NCBI RefSeq assembly: GCF_024448895.1
Contig: NZ_JAMOIC010000002.1
Coordinates: forward strand, 248,001 to 312,000
Direction of reading: 5' to 3'
Length of the DNA stretch: 64,000 nucleotides
Source: Stutzerimonas stutzeri
GTDB taxonomy: Bacteria; Pseudomonadota; Gammaproteobacteria; Pseudomonadales; Pseudomonadaceae
Position 1 is the stretch's first letter. The number at the start of each line of letters is the position of its first letter. The translations under genes were made by a program, and so were the position numbers. This document shows positions 39,932 through 49,531 of the stretch, in pieces. Under the pieces are notes generated by a model. That model was given only the letters and a program-made list of their open reading frames with translations. It did no database searches and had not been told where the DNA came from.

Positions 39932-41632
39932 TCAGAATAGGAAGTACCGCTGCGCCATCGGCAGCACCTCGGCCGGTTCGCACCAGAGCAGCTGGCCGTC
40001 GGCACATACCTGATAGTTCTGCGGGTCGACCTGGATGTCCGGTGTGTAGTCGTTGTGGATCAGGTCTTTCTTCTGCACCTGGCGGCAGCCCTTCACCACA
40101 CCGATCTTCTTCTTCAGCTCTAGCTGCTCGGGCACGCCAGCGTCGAACGCGGCCTGGCTGATAAAGGTAAAGCTTGAGGCATGCAGCGAGCCGCCGTAAC
40201 TGGCGAACATCGGCCGGTAGTGCACCGGTTGCGGCGTCGGGATGGAGGCGTTGGCGTCGCCCATCAGGCTGGCGGCAATGGCGCCTCCCTTGAGGATCAG
40301 CGTCGGCTTGACGCCAAAGAACGCCGGGCGCCAGAGCACCAGATCCGCCCACTTGCCAACTTCGATCGAGCCCACCTCGTGGCTGACGCCGTGGGTGATC
40401 GCCGGGTTGATGGTGTACTTGGCGATGTAGCGCTTGGCGCGGAAGTTGTCATTGCCGGCGCCATCTCCGGGCAGGGCGCCGCGCTGCTTTTTCATCTTGT
40501 CGGCGGTCTGCCAGGTCCGGGTGATCACTTCGCCGACGCGGCCCATGGCCTGGCTGTCGGAGCTGATCATCGAGAACGCACCCAGGTCGTGAAGGATGTC
40601 TTCGGCAGCGATGGTTTCGCGGCGAATCCGGCTCTCGGCAAAAGCCACGTCCTCGGCGATGCTCGGGTCGAGATGGTGGCAGACCATGAGCATGTCCAGA
40701 TGCTCATCGATGGTGTTGCGGGTGAATGGCCGGGTCGGGTTGGTCGAGCTCGGCAGCACGTTCGGCAAACCGCAGGCCTTGATGATGTCCGGCGCATGGC
40801 CGCCGCCGGCGCCTTCGGTGTGATAGGTGTGGATCGTGCGGCCCTTGAAGGCGCCCAGCGTTGTCTCGACGAAGCCGGATTCGTTGAGCGTGTCGGTATG
40901 GATCGCCACCTGCACGTCGTACTGGTCCGCCACGTTCAGGCAATTGTCGATGGCGGCCGGGGTGGTACCCCAGTCTTCGTGCAGCTTCAAACCAATGGCG
41001 CCGGCCTTGACCTGCTCGATCAAGGGTTCGGGCAGCGAGGCGTTGCCCTTGCCGGTAAAGCCAATGTTCATCGGGAAGGCATCGGCGGCCTTGAGCATCA
41101 TTGCCATGTGCCAGGGGCCGGGCGTCACGGTGGTGGCGTTGGTGCCGGTGGCCGGACCCGTGCCGCCGCCGATCATGGTGGTCACCCCGCTCATCAAGGC
41201 TTCTTCGATCTGCTGCGGGCAGATGAAGTGGATGTGCGAGTCTATGCCGCCCGCCGTGAGGATCATGCCTTCGCCGGCGATGACTTCGGTCGCCGCACCG
41301 ATGGCGATGGTCACGTCCGGCTGGATGTCCGGATTGCCGGCTTTGCCGATGGCGGCGATGCGGCCGTCTTTAAGCCCTACGTCAGCCTTAACGATGCCCC
41401 AGTGGTCGAGGATCAGCGCATTGGTGATTAGCGTGTCGACTACATCAGCGGCGCACAGCTGGCCCTGGCCCATGCCGTCGCGGATGACCTTGCCGCCGCC
41501 GAACTTCACTTCCTCGCCATAGGTGGTGAAGTCCTTTTCGACCTCAATCCACAGCTCGGTATCAGCCAGGCGCACCTTGTCGCCGACGGTGGGGCCGAAC
41601 ATGTCGGCGTAGGCTTGGCGGGATATCTTCAT
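39932..41632 (-). CDS. ureC: Urease alpha subunit
   Basis: Catalytic subunit with the di-nickel centre, 566 residues. Metal and catalytic residues are visible: [18 protein letters not shown] (the carbamylated lysine), [25 protein letters not shown] and MVCHHLDPS (the mobile flap histidines). C-terminus MAQRYFLF is the family end. Last gene of ureD-A-mddA-B-C; 371 bp of tandem repeat separates it from ureB. Confidence 0.98.
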   Translation of the reverse strand: MKISRQAYADMFGPTVGDKVRLADTELWIEVEKDFTTYGEEVKFGGGKVIRDGMGQGQLCAADVVDTLITNALILDHWGIVKADVGLKDGRIAAIGKAGNPDIQPDVTIAIGAATEVIAGEGMILTAGGIDSHIHFICPQQIEEALMSGVTTMIGGGTGPATGTNATTVTPGPWHMAMMLKAADAFPMNIGFTGKGNASLPEPLIEQVKAGAIGLKLHEDWGTTPAAIDNCLNVADQYDVQVAIHTDTLNESGFVETTLGAFKGRTIHTYHTEGAGGGHAPDIIKACGLPNVLPSSTNPTRPFTRNTIDEHLDMLMVCHHLDPSIAEDVAFAESRIRRETIAAEDILHDLGAFSMISSDSQAMGRVGEVITRTWQTADKMKKQRGALPGDGAGNDNFRAKRYIAKYTINPAITHGVSHEVGSIEVGKWADLVLWRPAFFGVKPTLILKGGAIAASLMGDANASIPTPQPVHYRPMFASYGGSLHASSFTFISQAAFDAGVPEQLELKKKIGVVKGCRQVQKKDLIHNDYTPDIQVDPQNYQVCADGQLLWCEPAEVLPMAQRYFLF

Positions 41633-42003
41633 GACTGTTCCTTGATGCCTGGGCGCGGACGTAGGCCGCCGGTGGTTCGTTCAGGGGCGAATGAATTCGC
41701 CCTTACGGTGCTGCGTTGGCCTTGCGCGTCGTGCGTGCTGCTGTGGCCTTTCGGGCGAATAAATTCGCCCCTACGATGTTGCGTTGGCCTTGCGCGTCGT
41801 GCGTGCTGCTGTGGCTTTTTGGGTGAATAAATTCGCCCCTACGGTGCTGCGTTGCTCTGCGCGTCTTGCGCGCTGCTGTGGTCTTTTGGCGAATAATTCG
41901 CCTCTACGGTGCTGCGTTGACGCTACGAGTTTGTGGGGTGCACCTGCCCTGTAGGGGCGAATTTATTCGCCCGCTTGTTGAAGGCTTGATCGTCCGATTC
42001 GCC
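41633..42003. other. Repeat-filled gap between ureB and ureC
   Basis: 371 bp within the urease operon without a gene. It contains the 68-bp tandem array and a further palindrome (GTAGGGGCGAATTTATTCGCCC, 41951-41972) just before the ureB stop. Confidence 0.75.
41685..41937. repeat. 68-bp tandem array, about 3.7 copies
   Basis: Units start at 41685, 41753, 41821 and about 41887. Each opens with the palindrome GGGCGAATAAATTCGCCC followed by CTACGGTGCTGCGTTG and a C/G-rich stretch ending TGCTGTGGC. Spacing is 68, 68 and 66-67 bp; the last copy is shorter and more diverged. Confidence 0.88.
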
Positions 42004-42309
42004 CTACAGCTCGCCCATCACCCGTCCGGCGAAGCCGAACACCCGGCGGTCCCCGGCCAGATCGACCAGCTCCACGTCGCGACTCTGGCCGGGCTCGAAG
42101 CGCACGGCTGTACCCGCTGGAATGTTCAGGCGCATGCCGCGCGCGGTGGCGCGGTCGAAGGCGAGAGCATCGTTGGTTTCGAAGAAGTGGTAGTGCGAGC
42201 CGACTTGAATCGGCCGGTCGCCACTGTTGGCAACGGTGAGCTGCACAGTACGGCGGCCAGCGTTGAGCTCGATGTCGCCATCCTGGATCTGGTATTCGCC
42301 GGGGATCAT
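42004..42309 (-). CDS. ureB: Urease beta subunit
   Basis: 101 residues, [19 protein letters not shown] start and the [12 protein letters not shown] motif typical of UreB. Structural subunit of the urease trimer. Its ATG overlaps the stop of the preceding acetyltransferase (ATGA), giving translational coupling. Confidence 0.97.
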   Translation of the reverse strand: MIPGEYQIQDGDIELNAGRRTVQLTVANSGDRPIQVGSHYHFFETNDALAFDRATARGMRLNIPAGTAVRFEPGQSRDVELVDLAGDRRVFGFAGRVMGEL

Positions 42310-42815
42310 GGCTCGGACCTCCTATCTAACGTCAGTTGCATCATGGTCAGGTCCAGCCAGCGGCCGAACTTGCAGCCCACCTGGCGCATCTGCGCGGCGT
42401 GCATGAAGCCCAGTTGCTGGTGCATATGAATCGAGGCGCGGTTCTCGCTCTCGATGGCGGCGATCATCACGTGCTTTTCCAGCTGGCGGGCGCGCTCGAT
42501 CAGCACCTGCATGAGGCTGCGGCCGATGCCGCTGCCGCGATGGTCAGGGCTCACATAGACTGAATTTTCGACGGTATGGCGAAAACCGTCGTGGGGGCGC
42601 CAGGGGCCGAAGGAGGCGTAGCCGGCTACCTTTTGCTCGTCATCGATGGCGACCAGAACGGGATAGCCCTGCTCGTGGCGCTCGGCCAGCCAGGCGCGGC
42701 GGTTGTCGATGTCGACGAGGCGGTCGTTCCAGATCGCCGTGCTGTTCTGCACCGCATCGTTGTAGATCTGCAGGATGCCTTCGAGGTCGGCGTCCAGGGC
42801 GTCACGTATCTGCAC
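42306..42815 (-). CDS. Methionine sulfoximine/sulfone acetyltransferase-like GNAT (MddA/PAT type)
   Basis: 169 residues with GNAT motifs: [19 protein letters not shown] start, the acetyl-CoA loop [17 protein letters not shown] and [14 protein letters not shown]. Its place between ureA and ureB matches P. aeruginosa PA4866, shown to acetylate methionine sulfoximine and sulfone, glutamine synthetase inhibitors. I take the GTG with AAGGA upstream; an ATG at 42872 with AGGT upstream is an alternative. Its stop overlaps ureB. Confidence 0.85.
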   Translation of the reverse strand: MQIRDALDADLEGILQIYNDAVQNSTAIWNDRLVDIDNRRAWLAERHEQGYPVLVAIDDEQKVAGYASFGPWRPHDGFRHTVENSVYVSPDHRGSGIGRSLMQVLIERARQLEKHVMIAAIESENRASIHMHQQLGFMHAAQMRQVGCKFGRWLDLTMMQLTLDRRSEP

Positions 42816-42883
42816 GGTTGAATCCTTCAAAAAACGGTTCGGGGTCGAAGCGGACGCTGCCGCAATAGACATGGACCTGCGTT

Positions 42884-43186
<303 letters not shown>

Positions 43187-43199
43187 AACAGCTCCAGTC

Positions 43200-43230
43200 G
43201 TAGGGTGGATGTCGCTTTTACATCCACCGG
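43200..43230. repeat. GTAGGGTGGATG palindrome
   Basis: GTAGGGTGGATG-TCGCTTTTA-CATCCACC; further family members are at 50249-50281, 50348-50378 and 54202-54232, in gaps of the urt operon, so this is a dispersed short palindromic family concentrated in the urea block. Confidence 0.75.
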
Positions 43231-43323
43231 CCGGTGGTCGAAACCACCCAGCTAATTCAGGCTGGCGCGCCTCTACGGAGCGCCAGTGCAGGTGGGTAAC
43301 GGCAGAGCCTCACCCACCGTTGT

Positions 43324-44157
43324 TCAGGTACTCCAGATCCTCGGCGGCACCGCCTGGCGGCCCAGCAATTCCGGGCGCAGCAGCCGCCACATGTCGATCA
43401 GCCAGGCCCGTGCGTGCAATGCTTCGCTCGCCAGGCAACGCCCGATCAGCAGACCGGGCAGCTGGGTCAGATCGCCGCGTACCTGGCTCGGCGATTCGCG
43501 GCACCGCTCCAGCAGTCCGGGATCGATCTCACCGCTGACGATCAGGGTGGCGAACACCGGCTGGCCGTCAAGACCGATCGGCGAGTCCAGCAGGCCGTCT
43601 CCACCGACCACGCGTTGCCGTTCATGCCAGAGCAGTTCCCCGTCACGGCGGATGTCCAGCTGCGCCTGGAAATAACCGGCGTCGAAGCGCTCGCCACTGG
43701 CCGGTCGACCGAGCGCGACGATGTCCCAGTAGAACAGACGGGCATCGCCTTGCAGGTCGATGGACGTGCTCAGCTCGGCCTGCGCTGCGGAGTAGACGAT
43801 GGTCTCCTGTGGCAGCCATTCAAGCGTAGCGCCTGCTTCGACACGTAGCGTCAATGTCTGGAACGCGGCGCTGCTGGCGCGGTACCACTTCGCCGCTCCG
43901 GGGCTGGTTAGCTGGGCCCAGGCGTTCTGCCCAACGGTAGCGGCTATATCCAATCGATCACCACCGGCGATGCCGCCCGGTGGATGCACAATGATGTGCT
44001 GACAGACCTCGGAGCCCTCCGGATACAGGTGTTTTTGAACCCTCAGGGGCCCGCTGTGACGCCGTAACACCGGGCGTGTCGAGTCGTCGAAGCGGGCGTA
44101 ACCCAGTTCAAGCTCGGCATTCCAACGTGGGGTGAACAGTGGCGTCAGCGCAGTCAT
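43324..44157 (-). CDS. ureD: Urease accessory protein UreD
   Basis: 277 residues, a scaffold that binds apo-urease and recruits UreF and UreG. Typical segments are [26 protein letters not shown] and [13 protein letters not shown]. First gene of the structural operon ureD-ureA-mddA-ureB-ureC, 23 bp downstream of the predicted sigma-54 start. Confidence 0.95.
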   Translation of the reverse strand: MTALTPLFTPRWNAELELGYARFDDSTRPVLRRHSGPLRVQKHLYPEGSEVCQHIIVHPPGGIAGGDRLDIAATVGQNAWAQLTSPGAAKWYRASSAAFQTLTLRVEAGATLEWLPQETIVYSAAQAELSTSIDLQGDARLFYWDIVALGRPASGERFDAGYFQAQLDIRRDGELLWHERQRVVGGDGLLDSPIGLDGQPVFATLIVSGEIDPGLLERCRESPSQVRGDLTQLPGLLIGRCLASEALHARAWLIDMWRLLRPELLGRQAVPPRIWST

Positions 44158-44190
44158 AAGCCGTTCGATTAGAGGTTTGATGGATGATCG

Positions 44191-44207
44191 AGCAATTGTC
44201 GTGCCTC
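44191..44207 (-). promoter_or_regulatory. Sigma-54 promoter of ureD operon
   Basis: Minus strand AGGCACGACAATTGCT: the GG and GC spaced 10 bp, with only the first base differing from TGGCACG-N4-TTGCW. Predicted start near 44180, 23 bp before the ureD ATG. Confidence 0.8.
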
Positions 44208-44293
44208 TCGCGCCACCGCGGTGCGCTCGCGACGCGTCCAGGCTGGGACTGGCGGCTATGCGGTGTTTGGCGAGCGGGACGAACGGTTATCTA

Positions 44294-44350
44294 TGCCCTG
44301 TTGCGGTGCGCATGCTTGGCATGAGGCGATTTGCGCCCTTTATTGGTGCG
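44294..44350. promoter_or_regulatory. Two candidate NtrC sites for ureD
   Basis: Reading the plus strand: TGCCCTGTTGCGGTGCG at 44294-44310 and CGCCCTTTATTGGTGCG at 44334-44350, each 17 bp with a strong GGTGCG right half; the second resembles the E. coli glnA site. They are 40 bp apart and centred about 122 and 162 bp upstream of the predicted start. Confidence 0.45.
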
Positions 44351-44370
44351 CGACCCGCCAGCGTCCCGTT

Positions 44371-44509
44371 GTAGGTGGCGCGCCCCGCGGCGAACGCAGG
44401 TGCAGGTCTGCCGGCTTCAACAAGCTTCGCCCCGAGGTCGGGCCTCCCACAAATCCAAACCACCACACAACGCTTCAACAGTTGTAGGAGGCGCGCCCCG
44501 CGGCGAACG
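44371..44509. repeat. Pair of GTAGGxGGCGCGCCCCGCGGCGAA repeats
   Basis: GTAGGTGGCGCGCCCCGCGGCGAACG (44371-44397) and GTAGGAGGCGCGCCCCGCGGCGAACG (44483-44509), one mismatch between them, with a related diverged piece around 44425-44452. Dispersed REP-like element. Confidence 0.7.
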
Positions 44510-44792
44510 TGCCTACACCGGCGTGCGATTCGCAGACGTCTCCCGTTCTCCTCGCTCAGCTAAGAAGGCTGCATCCAAGCAAGCTGGGATGTCGAGCAGC
44601 CAGCATCACGCTGCTTTATGGCCCTTTATCTCTTCCGAGCTGGCTGTTTGACGAGGTTGCCAGCGAGTGCCAATGTCAGTCAGGCGAAGTTCCGATGCGT
44701 CCGGCGGCGGTCGCGCGTTCGACCGGCTTGTCTTTCGGCATCGGCTATCGCTCGGTGGCACACATAACAACAAGATCCACGGAGACGCCGCA

Positions 44793-45656
44793 TTGAATCT
44801 ATTGTTCCAGCAAGTGCTCAACGGCCTGACCCTGGGCAGCATCTACGGTCTGGTTGCTCTCGGCCTGACGCTCGTCTACGGCATCCTGCACATCCCCAAC
44901 TTCGCCCACGGCGCGCTCTACATGGTCGGCGCGTTCGCGTCGTATTTCTTCATGACCGACCTCGGCCTGCATTACTGGATCGCCATGCTGGCCTCCGGGG
45001 TTGTGGTGGCGGTGCTGGCGGTGCTGTCGGAACGGTTGGTCTTTCACCCGCTGCGCAATGCGCCGCCAATTCACGACAAGATCGCGGCGATCGGCATCCT
45101 GCTGTTTCTCGAAGCGGTGGTGCAGATGCTCTGGGGCTCGGACTTCCGCCGCATGGCCTCGCCTTATGCCGGCATCCTCAATTTCGACGGGCTGATCATC
45201 CCTGAGCAGCGCCTGCTAATCATCGTTGGCGCCTTTACCCTGATGTTTGCGCTGCATTTGTTCCTGCGCAAGACGATGCTGGGTTCGACCATCATCGCCA
45301 TGGCGCAGAGCCGCGAAGGTGCGTTTCTCGTCGGCATCGACGCTAACCGCGTGGCGATGCTGACCTTCGCTATCTCCGGCATGCTCGCCGCCTTTGCCGC
45401 GACACTCTACGCACCGATCAACCTGGTGTACCCGGCGATGGGGCATCTTGTGATCATGAAGGCCTTCGTCATCATCGTGCTCGGCGGCATGGGCAGTATT
45501 CCGGGGGCGATCATCGGCGCCATGATCCTCGGCTTCGCGGAGAGCTTCGGCGGCTTCTACCTCTCGTCCGACTACAAGGACATCATCGCCTTCTCGTTGC
45601 TGGTGGTGATCCTGTCCTTCCGCCCGACCGGGCTGTTCGCCAAGGGGGCTCACTGA
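44793..45656 (+). CDS. HAAT-type ABC transporter permease (LivH-like)
   Basis: 287 residues, about eight membrane helices. LLFQQVLNGLTLGSIYGLVALGLTLVYGI and FAHGALYMVGAF are the LivH/UrtB signature. The start is TTG with GGAG 8 bp upstream; no ATG fits. Stop and next start overlap (TGATG). Distinct from urtB, it is the first gene of a complete five-gene transporter set on the plus strand. Substrate not evident. Confidence 0.88.
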   Translation: MNLLFQQVLNGLTLGSIYGLVALGLTLVYGILHIPNFAHGALYMVGAFASYFFMTDLGLHYWIAMLASGVVVAVLAVLSERLVFHPLRNAPPIHDKIAAIGILLFLEAVVQMLWGSDFRRMASPYAGILNFDGLIIPEQRLLIIVGAFTLMFALHLFLRKTMLGSTIIAMAQSREGAFLVGIDANRVAMLTFAISGMLAAFAATLYAPINLVYPAMGHLVIMKAFVIIVLGGMGSIPGAIIGAMILGFAESFGGFYLSSDYKDIIAFSLLVVILSFRPTGLFAKGAH

Positions 45657-46684
45657 TGCATCGTTTCGCGTCCTTACTGACCGGCCGCGGCGCCAAGCTG
45701 GTGCTGCTGGCATTGGCCCTGGCCTTCCCGCTGTTCGCCAAGAGCGAGTATCAGGTCTACGTGATGGCCAGTGCTTTCATCTGGGCCATAGCGGTCTACG
45801 GCCTGAACATCATCACCGGCTACTGCGGCCAGCTGAACCTGGCCCACGGCGGCTTCTTCGCCATCGGCGCCTACACATTGGCGATTCTCACGGCTGACCA
45901 TGGCTGGAATTTCTGGCCGGCTTTCGTGGCCGCGGCACTGGTCTCGGCAGCGGTGGGTGCGTTGGTCGGCATCGTCTCGCTGCGCCTGAGGGAGCACTTC
46001 TTCGCCATCTTCACGCTCTGTGTGGGCTTCATCATTTACCTACTGATCGACAAGTGGGAAGAGCTGACCCACGGCGCCATTGGCATTCGCGGCATCGCAG
46101 CGCCAGATGGCTTCGGGCTGGTGGATTTCAGCCAGACAGTGCCCTTCTACTATCTGGCGCTGCTGTTTCTGGTACTGGCGATCTGGTTCGCCGGGCGCCT
46201 TGCTTCTTCGCTGTTGGGTCGGACCTTTATGGCGATCCGCAACGGCGATGCGCTGGCCCAGTCGCTGGGCATCGACCTGATGCGCAACAAGTTGCTGGCG
46301 TTCGTCCTGTCGACCACCTATGCCGGTGTCGCCGGTGGGCTTTACGCCTCGATGATTCGCTTCATCGGCCCGGAGGAGGCCAACCCCAACCACACCTTCG
46401 ACATGATCACCTATCTGCTGGTGGGTGGCTTCGGCACCCTGTTCGGGCCGCTGGCCGGAACCGTGGGAATCGTCTGGATCACCCAGTCGATGCAGGTCCT
46501 TGCAGACTACCGAATGATCATCTTCGGTCCGCTGATCGTGGTGCTGGTGATCTTCATGCCCCGCGGCGTGATCGGCACCTTTCTCGGTTGGAAGCTGCGC
46601 AAGGACACCGCGGCAGCGCGGGCGAAGGACCCACGTGCCGCCACCAAGGTCAGCCCAGGCAGCGAGGTGAACAACAATGCTTAA
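45656..46684 (+). CDS. HAAT-type ABC transporter permease (LivM-like)
   Basis: 342 residues, about nine membrane helices; the typical AIWAIAVYGLNIITGYCGQLNLAHGGFFAIGAY and ASLLGRTFMAIRNGDALAQSLGID motifs are present. Start overlaps the upstream permease stop and its own stop overlaps the next ATG by 8 bp, so the operon is tightly coupled. Charged C-terminal tail (WKLRKDTAAARAKDPRAATK). Confidence 0.9.
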   Translation: MHRFASLLTGRGAKLVLLALALAFPLFAKSEYQVYVMASAFIWAIAVYGLNIITGYCGQLNLAHGGFFAIGAYTLAILTADHGWNFWPAFVAAALVSAAVGALVGIVSLRLREHFFAIFTLCVGFIIYLLIDKWEELTHGAIGIRGIAAPDGFGLVDFSQTVPFYYLALLFLVLAIWFAGRLASSLLGRTFMAIRNGDALAQSLGIDLMRNKLLAFVLSTTYAGVAGGLYASMIRFIGPEEANPNHTFDMITYLLVGGFGTLFGPLAGTVGIVWITQSMQVLADYRMIIFGPLIVVLVIFMPRGVIGTFLGWKLRKDTAAARAKDPRAATKVSPGSEVNNNA

Positions 46685-47444
46685 GGTCGAAAACCTGACC
46701 CGTATGTTCGGCGGCCTGGCGGCGGTACACGACGTCAGCGTCGAGTTCGAAGCGCGCAAGATCAACGCCATCATCGGCCCCAACGGTGCCGGCAAGAGCA
46801 CCTTCTTCAACCTTATCTCGGGTGTCCACAAGCCCAGCTCCGGGCGCATCTTGATCGACGGCCACGATGTTTCGCGGATGCGTTGCGACCGTGTGGCCCG
46901 GCTCGGCGTCGGTCGTACGTTCCAGACCACGCATCTGTTCGAGCAAGCAACCGTCCTCGACAACCTCATCGTGGGGCATCGTCTGCGCACCCGTTCCGGC
47001 CTGTGGGACGTGCTGATCAACTCCAAACGCCTGCAGCAGGAAGAGCGCGAGTGCCGCGAGAAGGCCCGCGCTGCGCTGGATTTCGTCGGCCTTGCGCATC
47101 TGGAAAATCGCGTAGTGCTGGATATCTCCCAGGAAGAACGCAAGCGCGTCGCCTTTGCCCTGGCGTTGGCCACCGAGCCGAAGCTGGTGCTGCTCGACGA
47201 GCCGGCTGCGGGTGTCAATCCAGAGGAAACTGAAGGGCTGGCGCAGCTGATCCGCAAGATGCCCGAGCACGGCCTGACCGTGTGCCTGATCGAACACAAG
47301 ATGGACATGATCATGGGTCTGGCGGACAAGATCATGGTGCTCAACTACGGCGAGAAGATCGCCGAGGGCACACCCGCCGAGATCAAGGCGAACCCGGCCG
47401 TCATCGAAGCCTACCTGGGGAGTGACTACGATGCTGCAGCTTGA
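46677..47444 (+). CDS. HAAT ABC transporter ATP-binding protein (LivG-like) with altered signature motif
   Basis: 255 residues. Walker [13 protein letters not shown] and Walker [17 protein letters not shown] are intact. The ABC signature, normally LSxGQ or LAYGQQRR, reads [18 protein letters not shown], with no glycine-glutamine pair. The gene lies in an intact operon, so I think it is functional. In a heterodimer with the LivF-like subunit, one ATP site would be non-canonical. Confidence 0.88.
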   Translation: MLKVENLTRMFGGLAAVHDVSVEFEARKINAIIGPNGAGKSTFFNLISGVHKPSSGRILIDGHDVSRMRCDRVARLGVGRTFQTTHLFEQATVLDNLIVGHRLRTRSGLWDVLINSKRLQQEERECREKARAALDFVGLAHLENRVVLDISQEERKRVAFALALATEPKLVLLDEPAAGVNPEETEGLAQLIRKMPEHGLTVCLIEHKMDMIMGLADKIMVLNYGEKIAEGTPAEIKANPAVIEAYLGSDYDAAA

Positions 47445-48138
47445 TCGGGTCGATGTCTGCTACGGCAGTTTCAAAGCGCTGAACCAAGTCTCGATGACGG
47501 TTGGCGCCGGCGAACTGGTGGTACTGCTCGGTGCTAACGGTGCCGGTAAAACAACCTTGTTCAACACCATTAGCGGGCTGCTCAAGCCCACTGCCGGCAC
47601 CATCACGCTGGAGGGTAAGCGCATCGACGGGCTCAGGCCGTCCGGCCTGGTTGCCGCTGGCGTGGTGCACTGCCCGGAGGGTCGCAAGCTGTTCCCGCAG
47701 ATGTCGGTTGCGCAGAACCTCGCCCTTGGCGCCTATCTGCATCGCCGCGACAGCGAGGGCAACAAGCGCAACCTGAAGGAAGTACTCGATCTGTTTCCCA
47801 TCCTGCACGACAAACGCAACCAGTCGGCCGGCTCGCTGAGCGGTGGCCAGCAGCAGATGGTAGCGATTGGCCGAGCGCTGATGAGCCGCCCACGGCTGCT
47901 GATGCTCGATGAGCCCTCGCTGGGGCTGGCGCCTTTGGTGGTCAACCAGATGTTCGAAGTGATTTCGCGCATCAACAAATCCGGCACCAGCGTGTTGCTG
48001 GCCGAACAAAATGCCTTTGCCGCTTTGAAGATCGCTCACCGGGCCTATGTCATCGAAGGCGGCAGCCTGGTGATGGAAGGTGACCAGCAGGCCATGCTGG
48101 GTAACGAAGCCGTGCGCAAAGCCTATATCGGCGCCTGA
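47431..48138 (+). CDS. HAAT ABC transporter ATP-binding protein (LivF-like)
   Basis: 235 residues with Walker [13 protein letters not shown], a standard signature [16 protein letters not shown] and Walker [14 protein letters not shown]. Start ATG at 47431 has GGGGAG 8 bp upstream and overlaps the end of the LivG-like gene by 14 bp. Partner of the LivG-like ATPase. Confidence 0.92.
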   Translation: MLQLDRVDVCYGSFKALNQVSMTVGAGELVVLLGANGAGKTTLFNTISGLLKPTAGTITLEGKRIDGLRPSGLVAAGVVHCPEGRKLFPQMSVAQNLALGAYLHRRDSEGNKRNLKEVLDLFPILHDKRNQSAGSLSGGQQQMVAIGRALMSRPRLLMLDEPSLGLAPLVVNQMFEVISRINKSGTSVLLAEQNAFAALKIAHRAYVIEGGSLVMEGDQQAMLGNEAVRKAYIGA

Positions 48139-48162
48139 ACAGTCATGACCCAGGAGATAACA

Positions 48163-49305
48163 ATGAGAACGCTCAAAGCGCTTGGACTGGCAATCGCCGC
48201 CGCCTTTACTTCTTCACAGGTGTTTGCGGAGCAGACGCTCAATATCGGTTTCACCGGCCCACTCAGCGGTGGCGCCGCGCTCTACGGGGAGAACACCCTG
48301 TCCGGCCTGCGCATGGCGGTCGAGGATGCCAACAAGGCGGGCGGGCTCAAGATCGGCGACGAGACCTACAAGGTGAATCTCATCAGCCTCGACGACAAAT
48401 ATTCACCGAGCCAGGCGGCGACCAACGCCAAGCGGTTGGTGAAGGAGTCGAAGGCCGCTGCAGTCTTCGTCCCGCATACCGGTGGCGTGTTCGCCCTGCA
48501 GGACTTCAACGTCGCCGATGATTTCCTGATCATGGCTTACACCAGCGTGCCGTCGGTGACCGAGCAGGGCAATCCGCTGACCGTGCGCATCCCGCCGGAA
48601 TTCACCGGCTACGTCGATGCCTTTTCCGACTACGCACTCAAGCATTACGGCAAGAAGCTCGGCATCGCCGGTGCGACCCACGAGTACGCCAAGATCTGGA
48701 CCGACATGATGACCAAGGCCTGGGAGGAGAAAGGCGGAGAGATCGTCGAAAGCAATCCCATGGATTACAACAAGTCGACCGACTTCTATACCGGCGTCAG
48801 CCGCGTGATCGCTTCCAATCCGGATGTGATGTTCGTTGGCGGCGCTTCTGAGCCGACTGGGCTGGTCATGCAGCAAGCAAGGCAGCTGGGCTTTCCCGGC
48901 GGTTTCATCGTGATGGATCAGGCCAAACTGGACGAGATCGCCGCCGTCACTGGCGGCTTCGACCTGCTTGAGGGCGCGATTGGCGTGGTGCCGCTGTCCG
49001 AATACGAGGGTGAGGCGGCCAAGGCGTTTGTCGAGCGTTACAAGCAGGCACACGGCAAGGTGCCGGGCTCCGAAGCGGCCTACAACTACCTGGCGTTCCA
49101 CGCGATGGCCAAGGCCATGGAGCTGGCTGGCAGCACCGAACCGCAGCAGGTCCGCGCCAAGATGGCCGAGGCGATCAGCGCAATGGACCCCAAGTACAAC
49201 CTCTACTCGATCGACGGCATTACGGACGATGGCGGCTTCATCACCCCGACGACGATGGCGGTGGTGGAGGACGGCAAGATCGTCCGCAAGGAGATCGGGG
49301 AGTAA
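48163..49305 (+). CDS. HAAT periplasmic substrate-binding protein
   Basis: 380 residues. Signal peptide (LGLAIAAAFTSSQVFAEQ) then a type I periplasmic-binding fold (Peripla_BP_6): IGFTGPLSGGAALYGENTLSGLRMAVEDANKAGG and LDDKYSPSQAATNAKRLVKE. It is clearly different from the UrtA at 54335. It ends the five-gene operon. Homologues bind branched-chain amino acids, amides or aromatic acids; the urea-gene neighbourhood favours an amide or amino-acid nitrogen source, an inference. AGGAG precedes the ATG. Confidence 0.88.
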   Translation: MRTLKALGLAIAAAFTSSQVFAEQTLNIGFTGPLSGGAALYGENTLSGLRMAVEDANKAGGLKIGDETYKVNLISLDDKYSPSQAATNAKRLVKESKAAAVFVPHTGGVFALQDFNVADDFLIMAYTSVPSVTEQGNPLTVRIPPEFTGYVDAFSDYALKHYGKKLGIAGATHEYAKIWTDMMTKAWEEKGGEIVESNPMDYNKSTDFYTGVSRVIASNPDVMFVGGASEPTGLVMQQARQLGFPGGFIVMDQAKLDEIAAVTGGFDLLEGAIGVVPLSEYEGEAAKAFVERYKQAHGKVPGSEAAYNYLAFHAMAKAMELAGSTEPQQVRAKMAEAISAMDPKYNLYSIDGITDDGGFITPTTMAVVEDGKIVRKEIGE

Positions 49306-49391
49306 TCCGTTCACGCCGCTCGGCAGCAACACGCTGCCCGAGCTGCAAGGTTCATTGCGACCGAGCCCCCTGAACAAGTGGCGTCCAGTTT

Positions 49392-49469
49392 GTAGGAGAG
49401 CTTGTCTCGCGAAGCTGTGCGAACGCATCCAGCAGCGACCGCTCTGATCGCCAGCAAGCTGGCTCCTAC
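49392..49469. repeat. REP-like palindrome pair between the HAAT operon and urtE
   Basis: GTAGGAGAGCTTGTCTCGCGAAGC (49392 on) faces GATCGCCAGCAAGCTGGCTCCTAC (to 49469), the same family as in the 275-bp array. It lies in the 226-bp convergent gap, together with an 11-bp direct repeat CCGCTTGTTAA x2 (49506-49527) just before the urtE stop. Confidence 0.75.
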
Positions 49470-49531
49470 CAGAACTTGCCTAGCGCGCTTCCCTTGGCAA
49501 CCAATCCGCTTGTTAACCGCTTGTTAACCGC

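Larger units (their letters stand above)
44158..44792. other. Divergent regulatory region between ureD and the HAAT transporter
   Basis: 635 bp, no credible gene. Contains the ureD sigma-54 promoter, two NtrC-like sites, and two copies of the GTAGGxGGCGCGCCCCGCGGCGAA repeat (44371-44397 and 44483-44509). No -24/-12 pair is seen for the plus-strand transporter; a lone TGGCAC at 44756 lacks the GC 10 bp later. Confidence 0.65.

Noticed and set aside
39151-40013. Reading frames of 128-155 codons through the repeat array
   Set aside because: They repeat the peptide VGASLLAI with each REP copy, have no ribosome site, and no family match; typical false genes from palindromes.
44756-44775. TGGCAC upstream of the LivH-like gene as a sigma-54 promoter
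   Set aside because: The -24 element is present but no GC follows 10 bp after the GG; it fails the invariant spacing.
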